A DNA stretch of 64,000 nucleotides from contig KZ111144.1 of the NCBI GenBank assembly GCA_002077045.2, positions 1,078,026 through 1,142,025 of the forward strand, in the 5' to 3' direction. The notes below the pieces were generated by a model. That model was not told where the DNA came from. It did no database searches and worked only from the letters and a program-made list of their open reading frames with translations. Below, piece after piece: positions 43,065-53,314 of the stretch; the stretch's first letter is position 1; every line of letters starts with the position of its first letter. Source of the DNA: Rachicladosporium sp. CCFEE 5018. Taxonomy: Eukaryota > Ascomycota > Dothideomycetes > Cladosporiales > Cladosporiaceae. The translations under genes and the position numbers were made by a program.

Positions 43065-45766
43065 TCACTGTGGCACCAGCAGATACCCCGGACTTCCTGC
43101 GTTCTCCCAGACCTCGCGAGCCTTGGCTGCAGACTCTTCGTTGGAGTATCCGTGCTTGCGTGTTCTGAGGTGCAGACGTAACGCCGTCTGAACAGTGAAG
43201 GCCTTCACAAGACATCCAGGTTCTGGGCAGCGTGCCATCGTCGGGAGCGCAACGCGCTTCTGCTGTGGGCCTTCTGCGGCGCCAGCGTTGGGGCTGTCAG
43301 ACTGTGGGATGGGTACGCCCTCGACCATGGCGTGCGTACGCTTAGTTGGTAGAAACTCACGGGCGAGTTGGCCGTCTTCTGCGATCGTTGCATTTGACCG
43401 GGTCAAAACTGGCCCCGATATCTCATCTTTGCGACGAGGCTGGAAGGTGCGCACAACCTTGTCGGATTTGCATTCGTGCTCGGTCAGAACTTGGTACCAG
43501 TCATCAGAGGAATATCCGCATCCCTTGATGCACTTGTATAACATGAATTGGGGCGGATTCTTGCCTACGCGGCGATAGTTTGCCAAGTCCAAAGAAGTCT
43601 GGTTGCGTGCCTTCTTGATGATGTTGTAGCTGGTGAAGAACTGCACAAGCTCTGGCACCTTCATCGACAAGACCTCATGTGACACACCGCCCACCTCTAT
43701 AGTCGGATGGCCCGCGTCTTCGGTATGTGCTGCGGCAAGGGGGAGTTGGGACAGATCCGGCCCTGAGTCCTGGAGTACGTCGTCGCAGAGGGTGTTAACG
43801 TCGGCTACTGCGGGAACGTTGGCCAGTGCGAGTCCAGATCCGATGTTGTTGTCAGCAAGGAAGGCAGAAATGTCTTCTTCACTTACCACGGCGCTCGGTT
43901 CATGTTGGTCCCACGTAAGGGTTCCTTCGGCGCTCGCATCTGCATCAGGAGTCATGCTCGGCGATGCGATTTCCATGCCATTGCTATGCTGCGGGGCCAG
44001 CTTCTGCCCAAAGTATGCACGCAGCGACATACCAGCAAGGTGAGCTTCACGGTTGAGACGCATTGCATCAGATCGTGCTTGGGATGCCAGATTCTGCCGG
44101 CTTACGTGAGGCTGGTGAGACATGAGCTTGTCCATGACCTGGTTGTACAGCCACCCGCGTTCGCGCTCATCCTCCAACGTCGGTGCTTGTGCCGTTATTG
44201 GGGTCCGCTTGGTGAGACCGTCATCGTACTCGAGCGTGTTCGAGGTTATTGGAGTGAGCAGCTTATCGGAGCGAGCATTGAGCAGACCCGTTACGGCGTT
44301 ATCAGCGTAGTAGCTTGTAAGGCCCTTCCGCTGACTCTTATCGCCATGACCAAGGGCTACGGATGCAGCCACGTCTGCGCCAGTGGTCCATTGAATACCC
44401 AGTGCAAGCAAGTCCTCGGCTACACCACGTCGCAAGGAATGACCACCAAGGGGCTGAAGAGCACCTGCGAGGAAGCCTATCTGCGTGATCCGAGATCCCA
44501 GGAATTCGCTTGCAGCGGGACTTGCATGAGCCCCGACTGCACTTCCACCGACCTCGTTAGGCGGCAACCGGAGAAGAAGTGGCTGCCGAGCCGATGCAGA
44601 GCTGAACACAATACGTCGATCGCCTCGAGCCGCCGCCTGGTTCAGAATAGTCTGGAGCGAACTACCAATCGGGAGCAGGTTGCGCTGGCGGCAGTGCACA
44701 ATTAGCCAGACAAGCGGATCGATCACAGCCTGATCTTCGTGTAGTGCACTCAGTCTGTGAACTTGCGGAGCCCGAGTCTGGAGTCTGTGAACACTCGGTC
44801 AGTATTGAACAGTCGAGGCCACTTTTGACCGGGTCGAAAGCTGGCCAGAGATCCTAGTCGTCTTTGGAAGGGCCTACTCACGAGTTGGTTTTGAACCACT
44901 TCACTGTTATCTGGCAGCGAACATCCGCCCAACCTGGGTTAGGATCGCGCCCTGCTACCTGCAGCACAATGTCCTCCATCAGAATGCAGTGTGATCCGAA
45001 TGCTGCCTCACCCTTGACAGATGCAAGATCACCGGCACGGGCTCCAGTTGCACATAGCAGGGTGAAGATGAGTAGGTCGTGCACGAGACCGTCAGGTGAC
45101 CGCACGCCGTCATTGAGAGCGCGAACCAGATAACGGCGGATGAGGATATTGACGCTGCGTAGGGGCAGAGAGCTACACAGCCGCTGACTGCGCTCGGATC
45201 GAACAATGCCCTGCTTGACCAGGCGGCCAAACATATTCCTGATCAGTCTTCGCTCGCAGGCAGTGAGTTTCCAGTTTGGGTACTTGATCGTGAACTTCGA
45301 CATGAGGGCCAGGAAGCCGCATTGTATTGTACTCAGCATGACAGGCTCCAAGTCTCCCGACTGGTTGCGATCTCTACTACGCAGTTGGGCCGCAAAGGTG
45401 CTCAGAACCAAGCTGATTCCGTCACCGCTTGGGTTGTTGCTCATGTCACTGTCTCAGAATCAGCGTGGGTAGGTTGAGGTGGGTTCCTGCGACTCCGTAC
45501 CCCCGTGGATCATTCACATAAGCCTTTGAGAGCGTCGACTCGTAACGGAACCACCATAAATCGACTCTTGCGTTCCAGGCAGCAGAAGCTCCATGGTCCT
45601 CAAGGCCAAGAGTGAATTTGGTATTTGCCGCTTTATTCTGAATTCGTGCTTCTTTCAGAATATTGTCGGTCATCCACTGGTTCCGGTCTGCAAACTTCTG
45701 GCGTGAGGCGTCTTGCTGGGCCTGCAAAGCAGCATGGTCGATATGATCGTCTGAATTGAACGCCAT
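43065..45766 (-). CDS. Tyrosine recombinase of the inserted element, with C-terminal zinc finger
   Basis: Three exons on the minus strand (45501-45766, 44882-45448, 43065-44754) join in frame to 840 residues. The introns are 52 nt (GTACGG to ACAG) and 127 nt (GTGAGT to ACAG). All tyrosine-recombinase active-site residues are in order: Arg-226 in LLCATGARAGDLA, H-x-x-R at 383-386 in GGHSLRRGVAEDL, His-414 in SVALGHGD, and the nucleophile Tyr-426 or 427 in GLTSYYAD. After the catalytic domain come ~350 residues with a CIKGCGYSSDDW cysteine segment and, near the C-terminus, a C2H2-like finger, C-x4-C-x13-H-x5-H (from CPEPGC). The enzyme should cut and join DNA through a 3'-phosphotyrosine and move the element. 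The frame is open further upstream to 45949; I start at MAFNSDD. Nothing in the gene is broken, so it may be active. Confidence 0.78.
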
Positions 45767-46020
45767 GCTGACCTGGCTGGGCAGAAATCGACCCTGGCTT
45801 GTAGTATACGTGCACAGCGAGATCAAGAGCCAGTCTGAGAGCCGCCCTGTCATGAAAAGCCGCATCGCGTGGGTCGGGAAGCCGCGATACTCAGACTGGC
45901 AGTCGCGTGGCAGCACGCAGCTTCCCACGATGTCGCGTCGGTGGCACACCTGGGGATGCTTCCTGCCCCATGATGGCAGACTATGGATAATGCGACGGGC
46001 AATGATTTGACCGGGTCAAA
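43393..46020. repeat. Three copies of a 15-bp palindrome in the recombinase element
   Basis: TTTGACCGGGTCAAA occurs exactly at 43393-43407 (inside exon 3 of the recombinase) and at 46006-46020 (upstream of the gene). A near-copy, TTTGACCGGGTCGAAA, is at 44824-44839 (inside the second intron). The core is two 7-bp inverted arms around a single G. All three are followed within three bases by TGGC in the same orientation, so they are also direct repeats of about 21 bp. Spacing is ~1.43 and ~1.18 kb. I noticed no copy elsewhere in the window. Confidence 0.8.
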
Positions 46021-46318
46021 GTTGGCTTCAATGGCGAAGTGGGCGGTAGAGGTCCCATAGGCGCGTTTGGTCTTGTGTACATTGGATTGTTATTGTGTTC
46101 GAAATTCACTGGGAAGGTTCGTAATGGCGACCGCAGTGCCAGGGATGTGTATGTAGTGTTAGTAATGGGAGAGGAGTTGTATACTGGCGTCCGCAGAGCC
46201 AGAGAGTGTAGCAGCGAGAGGGGCATCACTTCCTCCCAACTGCACGGGGATTGCTTTGGTGGTCGTGTATGAGGACTCGGTGATGTTGCTTGTGGACTGT
46301 CCGCGCAGAGATCGGTGT

Positions 46319-46357
46319 TGATGGCACGGGTTGGCAGACGCGAAACCCGTGCCATCA
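46319..46357. repeat. 14-bp-stem hairpin near the right end of the element
   Basis: Arms TGATGGCACGGGTT (46319-46332) and AACCCGTGCCATCA (46344-46357) are perfect inverse complements with an 11-base loop. It lies ~115 bases inside the right boundary of the insertion and is absent from copy C1. Confidence 0.8.
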
Positions 46358-46590
46358 TGCGCCTGCGGCGAGCCACAAGATTGTCGTGTACAATGTGTTC
46401 GTGCGTGTATACCGCAGACAGGGGCGTAAACTTAACCATGCCAAGCTCGGAAAGTGTATTTTGTTGATTTAACGCTATTACGCGCCTGTCCACTCTCGGC
46501 CTGCAGCTGCTCGGCCAGCAGCGTTCGCACTTGCACCTGTCGGCTGCGCCCTGCAATCACTGAACGGCCAGCGCCCATGCTTCACTCTAC

Positions 46591-49117
46591 ATGTCGGCGT
46601 CCATGAACTCGCGCTTTCGCAAGTTAGTCGGCTCGACACGCAGATCCAGCAACCAGTCGATCAACGCCGCCGCCAACAGCTCCGCCCCGAGCAACGCCTC
46701 CTCAGTGGGCACGCTGACGCCAAGCGCCGCCGCGCCCACCGCCACCACAGCCTCCACCCTCAGCAACGGCACATCGACACCCAGCACCACCAGCAACGCC
46801 TCATTACCGCAGCCACCCTCATCGGCACCCTCTGCGCCGCCAGCAAATCCCAGCGCTAACCCCAACGCCTCTACCACTTCCCTCGCCATGAATCCGGGAG
46901 GTCAGCAGCCGCTCGGCCGCCCTCCCTCATACCAGTACGCAAGCCAAGGCGCCGGCACCCTCGGTGCACCTCAGCATCCTAATCAAGGTAGACCTAGTAG
47001 TCCCATGCCTCCCCCACCCATCAACACCGGCGGCGGCCACGCCTACGCCCCGCAGCACCAGCAGCAGATGTACGGCCAGCAACCCAACAATACGCCGGGT
47101 TACGCAATGCAGAACCAAGCTTATGGATACGGCGCCGCACCTGTCGCAGGGCCTCACTCGTATCAGCGCAACCTTGCTGAGGTTGAGGGAAGCAATCGCA
47201 GCAAGGCGCAGTTGATCGTCGGGATAGATTTTGTAGGTGATGTAAGAAACGATGGGTGTGCGTACCTTTACTGACAAGGGATAAGGGCACTACTTTCTCT
47301 GGTGTTGCTTTCGCATTTGCTACTAACACGGAGGCGAAGGAAGACATTATTGTTGAGTGGCCAGGCGCAGGCACGCAAACGAAACAGAAGGTATGGTATT
47401 ACACATCCAGCAATTGACCTCTACTAAGACAAGATCAGATCCCTACAGTCTTGTACTATGATCAACACCAGCAAGTCGTGGGCTGGGGACCTGACATCGC
47501 TGATGCACTCGCACCTACTGGCTACCCCAAGCCAGGTGTACAAAAGGTGGAATGGTTCAAGCTGCAACTCATGCTGTCAGGAAACACATACATCGACCCG
47601 ATCAACCTTCCCCCTCTGCCACCAGGAAAGTCAGAGATTGATGTCGCCGCCGACTACCTGTTCAAGCTTCGCCAGGCAATGCGAAACCAGCTGCAAAAGA
47701 GCTTGGGTGAGGTCTTCAACCGAGAAGAGCGCAACATTCGGTACTTCCTCACTGTGCCAGCCATCTGGAACGATGCAGGCAAGGCCGCAACCAGAGCAGC
47801 AGCCATACAAGCTGGCTTCCTCCGCGACGAGAATGACAACCGCCTCACTTTGATCACAGAACCCGAAGCGGCCGCCATGTTCTGCGCAAAGACCGGTCTG
47901 CTAAACCTCAAGGTGCACGATGCTATCCTCATTGTCGATTGCGGTGGTGGTACAGTCGATCTGATTGCCTACGAAGTCGAAGAGGAGTCTCCCTTCACAG
48001 TCGCGGAGTGCACAGCTGGATCCGGTGACTCGTGCGGTTCCACTGCGCTCAATCGCAATTTCTCAAACATCCTACGCGCCAAGATCAGGAAGATGAAGCT
48101 ACCGGATGGATCGAAGACGGCTGGCAAGGTGTATGCGAAGTGCATCATGGACTTCGAGAACCGGATAAAAGCAGACTTCAGGAACAATGGCCAGAAATGG
48201 GCTGTTGATGTTGGTATTGAGGCCGAGTTCCCAGAAGCTGGCATTGAGGAGGGCTACATGACTTTCACGAACGAGGAGATTCTACAGTGCTTCGAGCCCG
48301 TGGTAAACCGCATTCTGGAGCTGGTGCGAAATCAGATTGTGGCAATCCAGGCGCAGAACAGATTGCTACAGGTGAGCATATTCTCGATGCTGATATATTG
48401 ATTGACAGGACTGACAAGACTGACAGAATGTCCTCGTCGTTGGTGGTTTCGGCGCATCAGAATACCTCTTCCAGCAGATCAAACTTCATGTTCCGCCGCA
48501 GTTTCAGAACAAGGTTGTGCGACCTATGGACTCCGTCGCAGCCATCGTCAAAGGCGCAGTCACAGCCGGCATCACCGAGCGCGTTATCACTTCACGTGTA
48601 GCACGTCGGCACTACCTCATGGCCACTCTCCAGCCGTTCAAGGAAGGTCATCATCCCGAGCAATACCGCGTTCCCAGCTTGGATGGCAAGGATCGCTGCA
48701 AGTACACACGGCAGATATTCGTGCAGAAGGGACAGAGAGTGAAGATTGGGGAGCCGGTCAAGGTCTCATTCTTCAGACAGGTGGCACCCGGAGCAACGCT
48801 GATGTACGAGGATGTGCTCTATGCTTGCGATGAGGATGTTTGCCCGGAGTATACCAAGGATCCTCGTAAGTCGCATTCCCTAGAGTCAGCTTCAGTCTAT
48901 TACTAATAGAATCCCAGGCATCAAGGAGATCGTTACACTCACTTCGGATCTCAGTCGAAAGAACCTGGAGAAGGACTTCGAGCGCATGGATACACCCCAG
49001 GGGACCTTCTACCGCGTCTACTTCGACATCTACCTTACACTCGATGGATCGGAGTTTAACGCCGAGCTGGTGTGTCAAGGCGAGGTTATGGGTCGTTGCT
49101 CGTCGCGCTTCCGATAA
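46591..49117 (+). CDS. Hsp70-like (HSPA12-type) ATPase (copy C2)
   Basis: Five exons (46591-47232, 47286-47390, 47439-48371, 48427-48865, 48918-49117) give 772 residues, with every exon the same length as in copy C1. Motifs are unchanged: VGIDFGTTFSG across intron 1, ILIVDCGGGTVDL and NVLVVGGFGASEYL. Exon 1 differs from C1 at only seven of 642 bases, whereas the first ~255 bases of exon 3 differ at about 21, all synonymous. The introns are 53, 48, 55 and 52 nt and have diverged more. The recombinase insertion ends ~120 bases upstream of the ATG, so expression may differ from C1. Confidence 0.88.
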
Positions 49118-49730
49118 GGAATGCATTTCTGTGAGATCATGGTGTGGTCTCACAGAGCGCTGGACGATGTCGCGCTGTCAGGTTTGGATACCTCAGCATC
49201 GGACGGAGAGGGATTGCTAGATCGAGTCAGACTGTCAGTCGAGTCGGCTTCAGTCTCGAGGCTACTACTGCCGATGGACGCGGGCGATCATACCCAGCTG
49301 CATTTGTCGAGCGTCTGGCGATCTGGAAGAAGGAGGGAAGGGTGAACCCCAAGCAGAGGGACGCCAATGAGGAGGATCTCTTTAGAAGGCCTTGTGTCTG
49401 GAAAAGAAACTACGTAGATAACTTGGAGTAGCTGAGTGTGAATATGCTACAGTAATTTGGCAGATACCGACCACGTATCCTCCATATGAGCAACCTCCCA
49501 GCCTACTGTATCAAAGATGCGGCGCTGCCATTATGATGCAAGGTCAGGTCGTCCATGTGATATGTCTTGGCACTGTCTCACATTCATATGAAAGCCGCAG
49601 TGGCTTGCGCCGCCCTCTCTCCCATTTCACCCACGACTTGTTAGAATTCCTTTCTAGTACCGGGGACTACTGTCGCTGTAGCGATGCGACTGTATCTCCG
49701 CGCCGCTCCCTAGGCCTCATGTGAGCGGCA
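49118..49730. other. Intergenic, Hsp70-like 3' end and ARL3 promoter (copy C2)
   Basis: 613 bases, homologous to 20807-21418. No gene recognised. Confidence 0.5.
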
Positions 49731-50441
49731 ATGTACCACCTCGTCAAGTCCATCTACTTGCATGCTACATCCAAGGAGGGCAAGTATTGTATGGTCTAAT
49801 CCATACGTTCGTCCACTGACGCCTCTACAGAGTACTCCGTCCTCGTGCTCGGTCTCGACAACGCAGGCAAAACCACCCTCCTCGAACAGATCAGATCCCT
49901 CTACGACCCTTCCCATAACGCACGGCTGAGCACCGTTCCGACAGTCGGTCAGAATGTCAGTGTGATCGATACTGGATCCTGCTATCTACGGATTTGGGAT
50001 GTGGGAGGACAGCAGAGTCTGAGAGGGCTGTGGAAGAACTACTACTCCAGCTGTCATGCGATCGTGTTCGTGGTCGACAGCACGGATGTCGGAGATGGTA
50101 CGGTACATGATGGGGAGGGGGGCAAGGGAAGGGTGAGAGACGAGGGGAGACTGGAGGAGTGTCGCGAAGTCCTCGAGTCTGTTCTGCAAGATCAGGAGAC
50201 TGATGGAGTGCCACTGCTGGTGCTTGCGAACAAGCAGGACGTGGAAGACTGTGTGGAGGTTGTAAGGATCAAGGAGGGACTGGTGAGAAAGGTGTTTGAG
50301 GGGGAGAGGGGAGGGAGTGTGAGGGATAGCAGGGTCTTGCCGCTTAGTGCGTTGACTGGGACGGGTGTCAAGGAGGCGGTGGAGTGGCTTGTAAGTCGGA
50401 CGGCATGGAATACGGAGGGGAGACCGCCTGTCATGCGGTGA
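49731..50441 (+). CDS. ARL3: Arf-like GTPase Arl3 / ARFRP1 (copy C2), GC-AG intron
   Basis: Exons 49731-49779 and 49831-50441 encode 219 residues, the same as copy C1. The intron has donor GCAAGT where C1 has GTACGT, with the acceptor CTACAG unchanged. GC-AG introns with an otherwise perfect donor consensus are the accepted minority class, and the flanking exon bases AAGGAGG fit it. Protein changes are few: IRSLYDPS for IKSLYDPS, GERGG for GEKGG and WNTEG for WNKEG. Switch and guanine-binding motifs are intact. From about 50033 on, the DNA is almost identical to C1, while the ~200 bases before differ at about 25 sites. Confidence 0.92.
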
Positions 50442-51723
50442 GGAAGCGAGCTTTTCATCGGGCCTAACTACGCGGAGGTCGGGAAAAGAGTCGATGCTGA
50501 GTTCGTGAACCCATCAGTCAAATTGGGTTGAGTTCTCCTGGCTTAGGCATGCGGAATATGAGTCGAACGAATACTGGACTCCTGGCACCCTGCGGATAAG
50601 AAAGACACGCTTAGGTCTGGGCCACAGGGCAGTCAACAGCTTGCGAACGTCGAGACGCCTCACCGACGGCGTAGGTGGGTTGCGGGAGATAGGGCCGGTT
50701 GTCGAGATCGACGACGATGGACGACAAGTACCCTATCGTCGTCTTGGGCGTGTGCGACATGCAGGACGAGGGTACTATAGAAGTGCTTCGTAAAGTCAAA
50801 CGAGCAAGGTAGAGCAACGTAATAATAATGAACCCAGTGATGTGACCATAAAGCTTTCTGGTGGCCTATCTCACTGGCCGACCTCAATCTCGTGAACGCT
50901 TGTGGATTGATGTAGGCTCCCACGCTCGCAGTCGCACATGGCGGCATACATGTATCCCACTCCATGCTCAGAACACTTGCTCTATCAATTGCAACACATG
51001 TTCTTATTTCCAGATCTCGATCCCTGCGATCTTGGACAGCCTCACTTTCGGCACTCAGCTGCCGAACGCTCCCCGTGCCGTCCACGAGACTCACATCCCA
51101 CGCACTCTCTCGCCTTCTTATCACATACGCTACATCTGTGCGTCCAGCACAAGCCTACCGACACTCCTGGCAGCTGACCCGGACCAGAAGCCGGCCCTCA
51201 CACTTCCGCGGAACGACTCACGCGAAGGGCGATCATTCGACCTGACTGGCTTCGAGAAGCGGTGTGTCGTGCCTTGCAGTGTCGCGGCGAAGCGATTGGG
51301 AGGGAGCAGCGGACGAGATGGCGGTGATGGAGGTAAGGATTACTCGTGCTCTTTTGTTCCGTGAACCCCGGAACCCATCATATCGACCTCGATAGGAGGC
51401 TGTGTTGGAGCATAGGTGATATGTACCCACTGCCTGGCTCCTGGGCTGCCATGTCTCGCGTGGTCACCACAAACAAGATGCTGCGGGCAGCCGGTGAGAT
51501 GTGATCGATCAGTTGCGTGGGTAACCCAGAGGGTGTTGCGAGTTTGTGTAAGTCCTCTCTTCCTGATCCTGTTCGTGGTTGCACTACCATACATCCCGTG
51601 TTCTCTGCAAAGGAGGGTGCCTAGGAACACACAGAACAGTCGCTGAATGCGATACATATGCTGTTTGGCGGTGCTCTAGTGTTCTCTGGCGTCGATCTGA
51701 TCTTTGGTTTGCCAGACTCTACT
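50442..51723. other. Intergenic between ARL3 and GTR2 (copy C2)
   Basis: Homologous to 22130-23409 and nearly identical over its first third. No gene recognised. Confidence 0.5.
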
Positions 51724-53097
51724 ATGCATACTCTCTTCAATCCCAACATCCTGAGTCCTTCTCCAGCTCCCGCTCCTCAACCCAATCCTTTCGATTTGCT
51801 ATTGCGGACGACCTCACACACTTTGCCTGCCTCTTCGATATCTGCTGCTATCTCAGCGTCTTCGTCTTACGGCTCGTCTACCGAGTATGCATCGTTGACG
51901 CGACAGCAGGACGACCAGCTAAGCGAGAGCAATGAGCGATCAACCGAGCCTAGGCCGTATGTGCGACGGAAGGGTCATCCGAAGATACTGCTCATGGGTC
52001 AGAGAAGGTACAGACTTATTGTCAATACGAGTGTGCGATTTCGACTGATGCACGCGTTGCAGGAGTGGCAAATCCTCGATCCAAAATGTGATCTGCAACA
52101 AGATGGCGCCAGCCGAGACTCTCTACCTCGAATCGACAAATACCCTACAGACAGCATCCATCAAGTGAGCATCTCCGATGTCATTCCAATAATCTTGCCT
52201 CTTGTCTGACCGTCTCCCAGCTCATTCACGGAGATCACGTACTCTGAGCTGCCCTCCCACATCCCGGCCTCCTCTCCCGAAATCGCAACACCCCAGAACT
52301 ACGCCTCTCTCGGTGCCGTCCTCTGGTTGATCGACATCCAAGACGAGTACCTCTCGACACTTCCCTCGCTGATCCAGACAGCGCTGTTCTTCCACACGAA
52401 CTACCCGCGTCTACACTTCAGCGTCCTTGTCCACAAGACCGATGGCCTCTCGCCAGACTACCGGAACGAAGCCTATCGCGAGATAAGGCAGAGGGTGCAG
52501 GACGAGCTCAGTGATGTGGGGATCCCAGAATATGACATCGCCTACTATCAGACAAGCATCTTCGATCTCTCGATATTCGATGCTATGAGCAAGATCCTCC
52601 AGCGTCTGATACCGCAGCTCCCGGCTCTCGAAGCGCTGCTCACGAGACTTTGCTCAGCTTGTGGTATGCAAAAGGCATATCTGTTCGATACGGCGAGTAA
52701 GCTCTACGTCGCCACGGACTCAGGACCTGCTGTGCTGAAGGACTACGAAGTGTGTGCGGACTATGTGGATCTTATCGTCGATATCAAGGCATTGTATGGA
52801 TGGCAGTCGGAAGCTAAGCGACGTCGAGAGAGCGATGGAGACGGTGAGGAGAGCATTGGCGAGAGTGTCGTTACGTTTGAGAAGAGTGGGGAGGCTTATG
52901 TCTACGCGAGAGAGATCACGGAGTGAGTGATACCCACCTTTGTCGTAGTGAACGAATGACGGAGCTGACAGATCACTGATAGGCACTTGTCACTCATCTG
53001 CATCATGGGCAAAGGCAGCACGCCCGACAAGCGAGTGCTGATCGACTACAACGTCGGTCTGCTACAGGACGCGGTGGTCGAGGTCTTCAAGGTATGA
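51724..53097 (+). CDS. GTR2: Rag-type GTPase Gtr2 (copy C2)
   Basis: Four exons (51724-52007, 52063-52164, 52221-52922, 52983-53097) of exactly the same lengths as copy C1 give 400 residues. The P-loop is RRSGKSSIQ across intron 1. Substitutions are conservative: SDVGIPEYDIAYYQTS for SEAGIPEYEIAFYQTS, and ISNSFTEITYSEL for ISSSFTEITFSEL. The acceptors and donors are all canonical. The 3' end (from about 52797) is again almost identical to C1, with the same ambiguity over a possible last intron at FKV-stop. Confidence 0.9.
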
Positions 53098-53314
53098 GTC
53101 TATGCGAGCTGGAAGCGCAGGCTCCCGGATTTGGAGATCATCGTGGAGATGGTGACGGGTACAACTACTGAAGAGCGCCAGATTTAGCCTTAGGGATGCG
53201 TATCGTACAAGATGTCTATCTGTATAAATGTAGTCTAGTCTATGGGGTGCACCCAGCCCTATGCGAAACAAGTTCCCCAACGCCGTACATTCAAGCCACA
53301 ATAACACAAGATTC

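Larger units (their letters stand above)
42627..46471. mobile_element. Tyrosine-recombinase (Crypton/captain-like) element inserted in copy C2 only
   Basis: Copy C1 and copy C2 align up to about 42626 and again from about 46472 (CGCTATTACGCGCCTG in both). Between them copy C2 has ~3.85 kb that copy C1 lacks, while about 35 bases of C1 (near 18115-18155) are missing from C2. The insert carries one gene, a tyrosine recombinase on the minus strand, plus three copies of a 15-bp palindrome and a hairpin. No long terminal repeats, terminal inverted repeats or DDE transposase are seen. This fits Crypton-type elements, or a small relative of the DUF3435 'captain' elements. The insertion sits ~120 bases upstream of the Hsp70-like ATG and so separates that gene from its ancestral upstream region. 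The exact boundaries are inferred from one alignment by eye. Confidence 0.75.
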
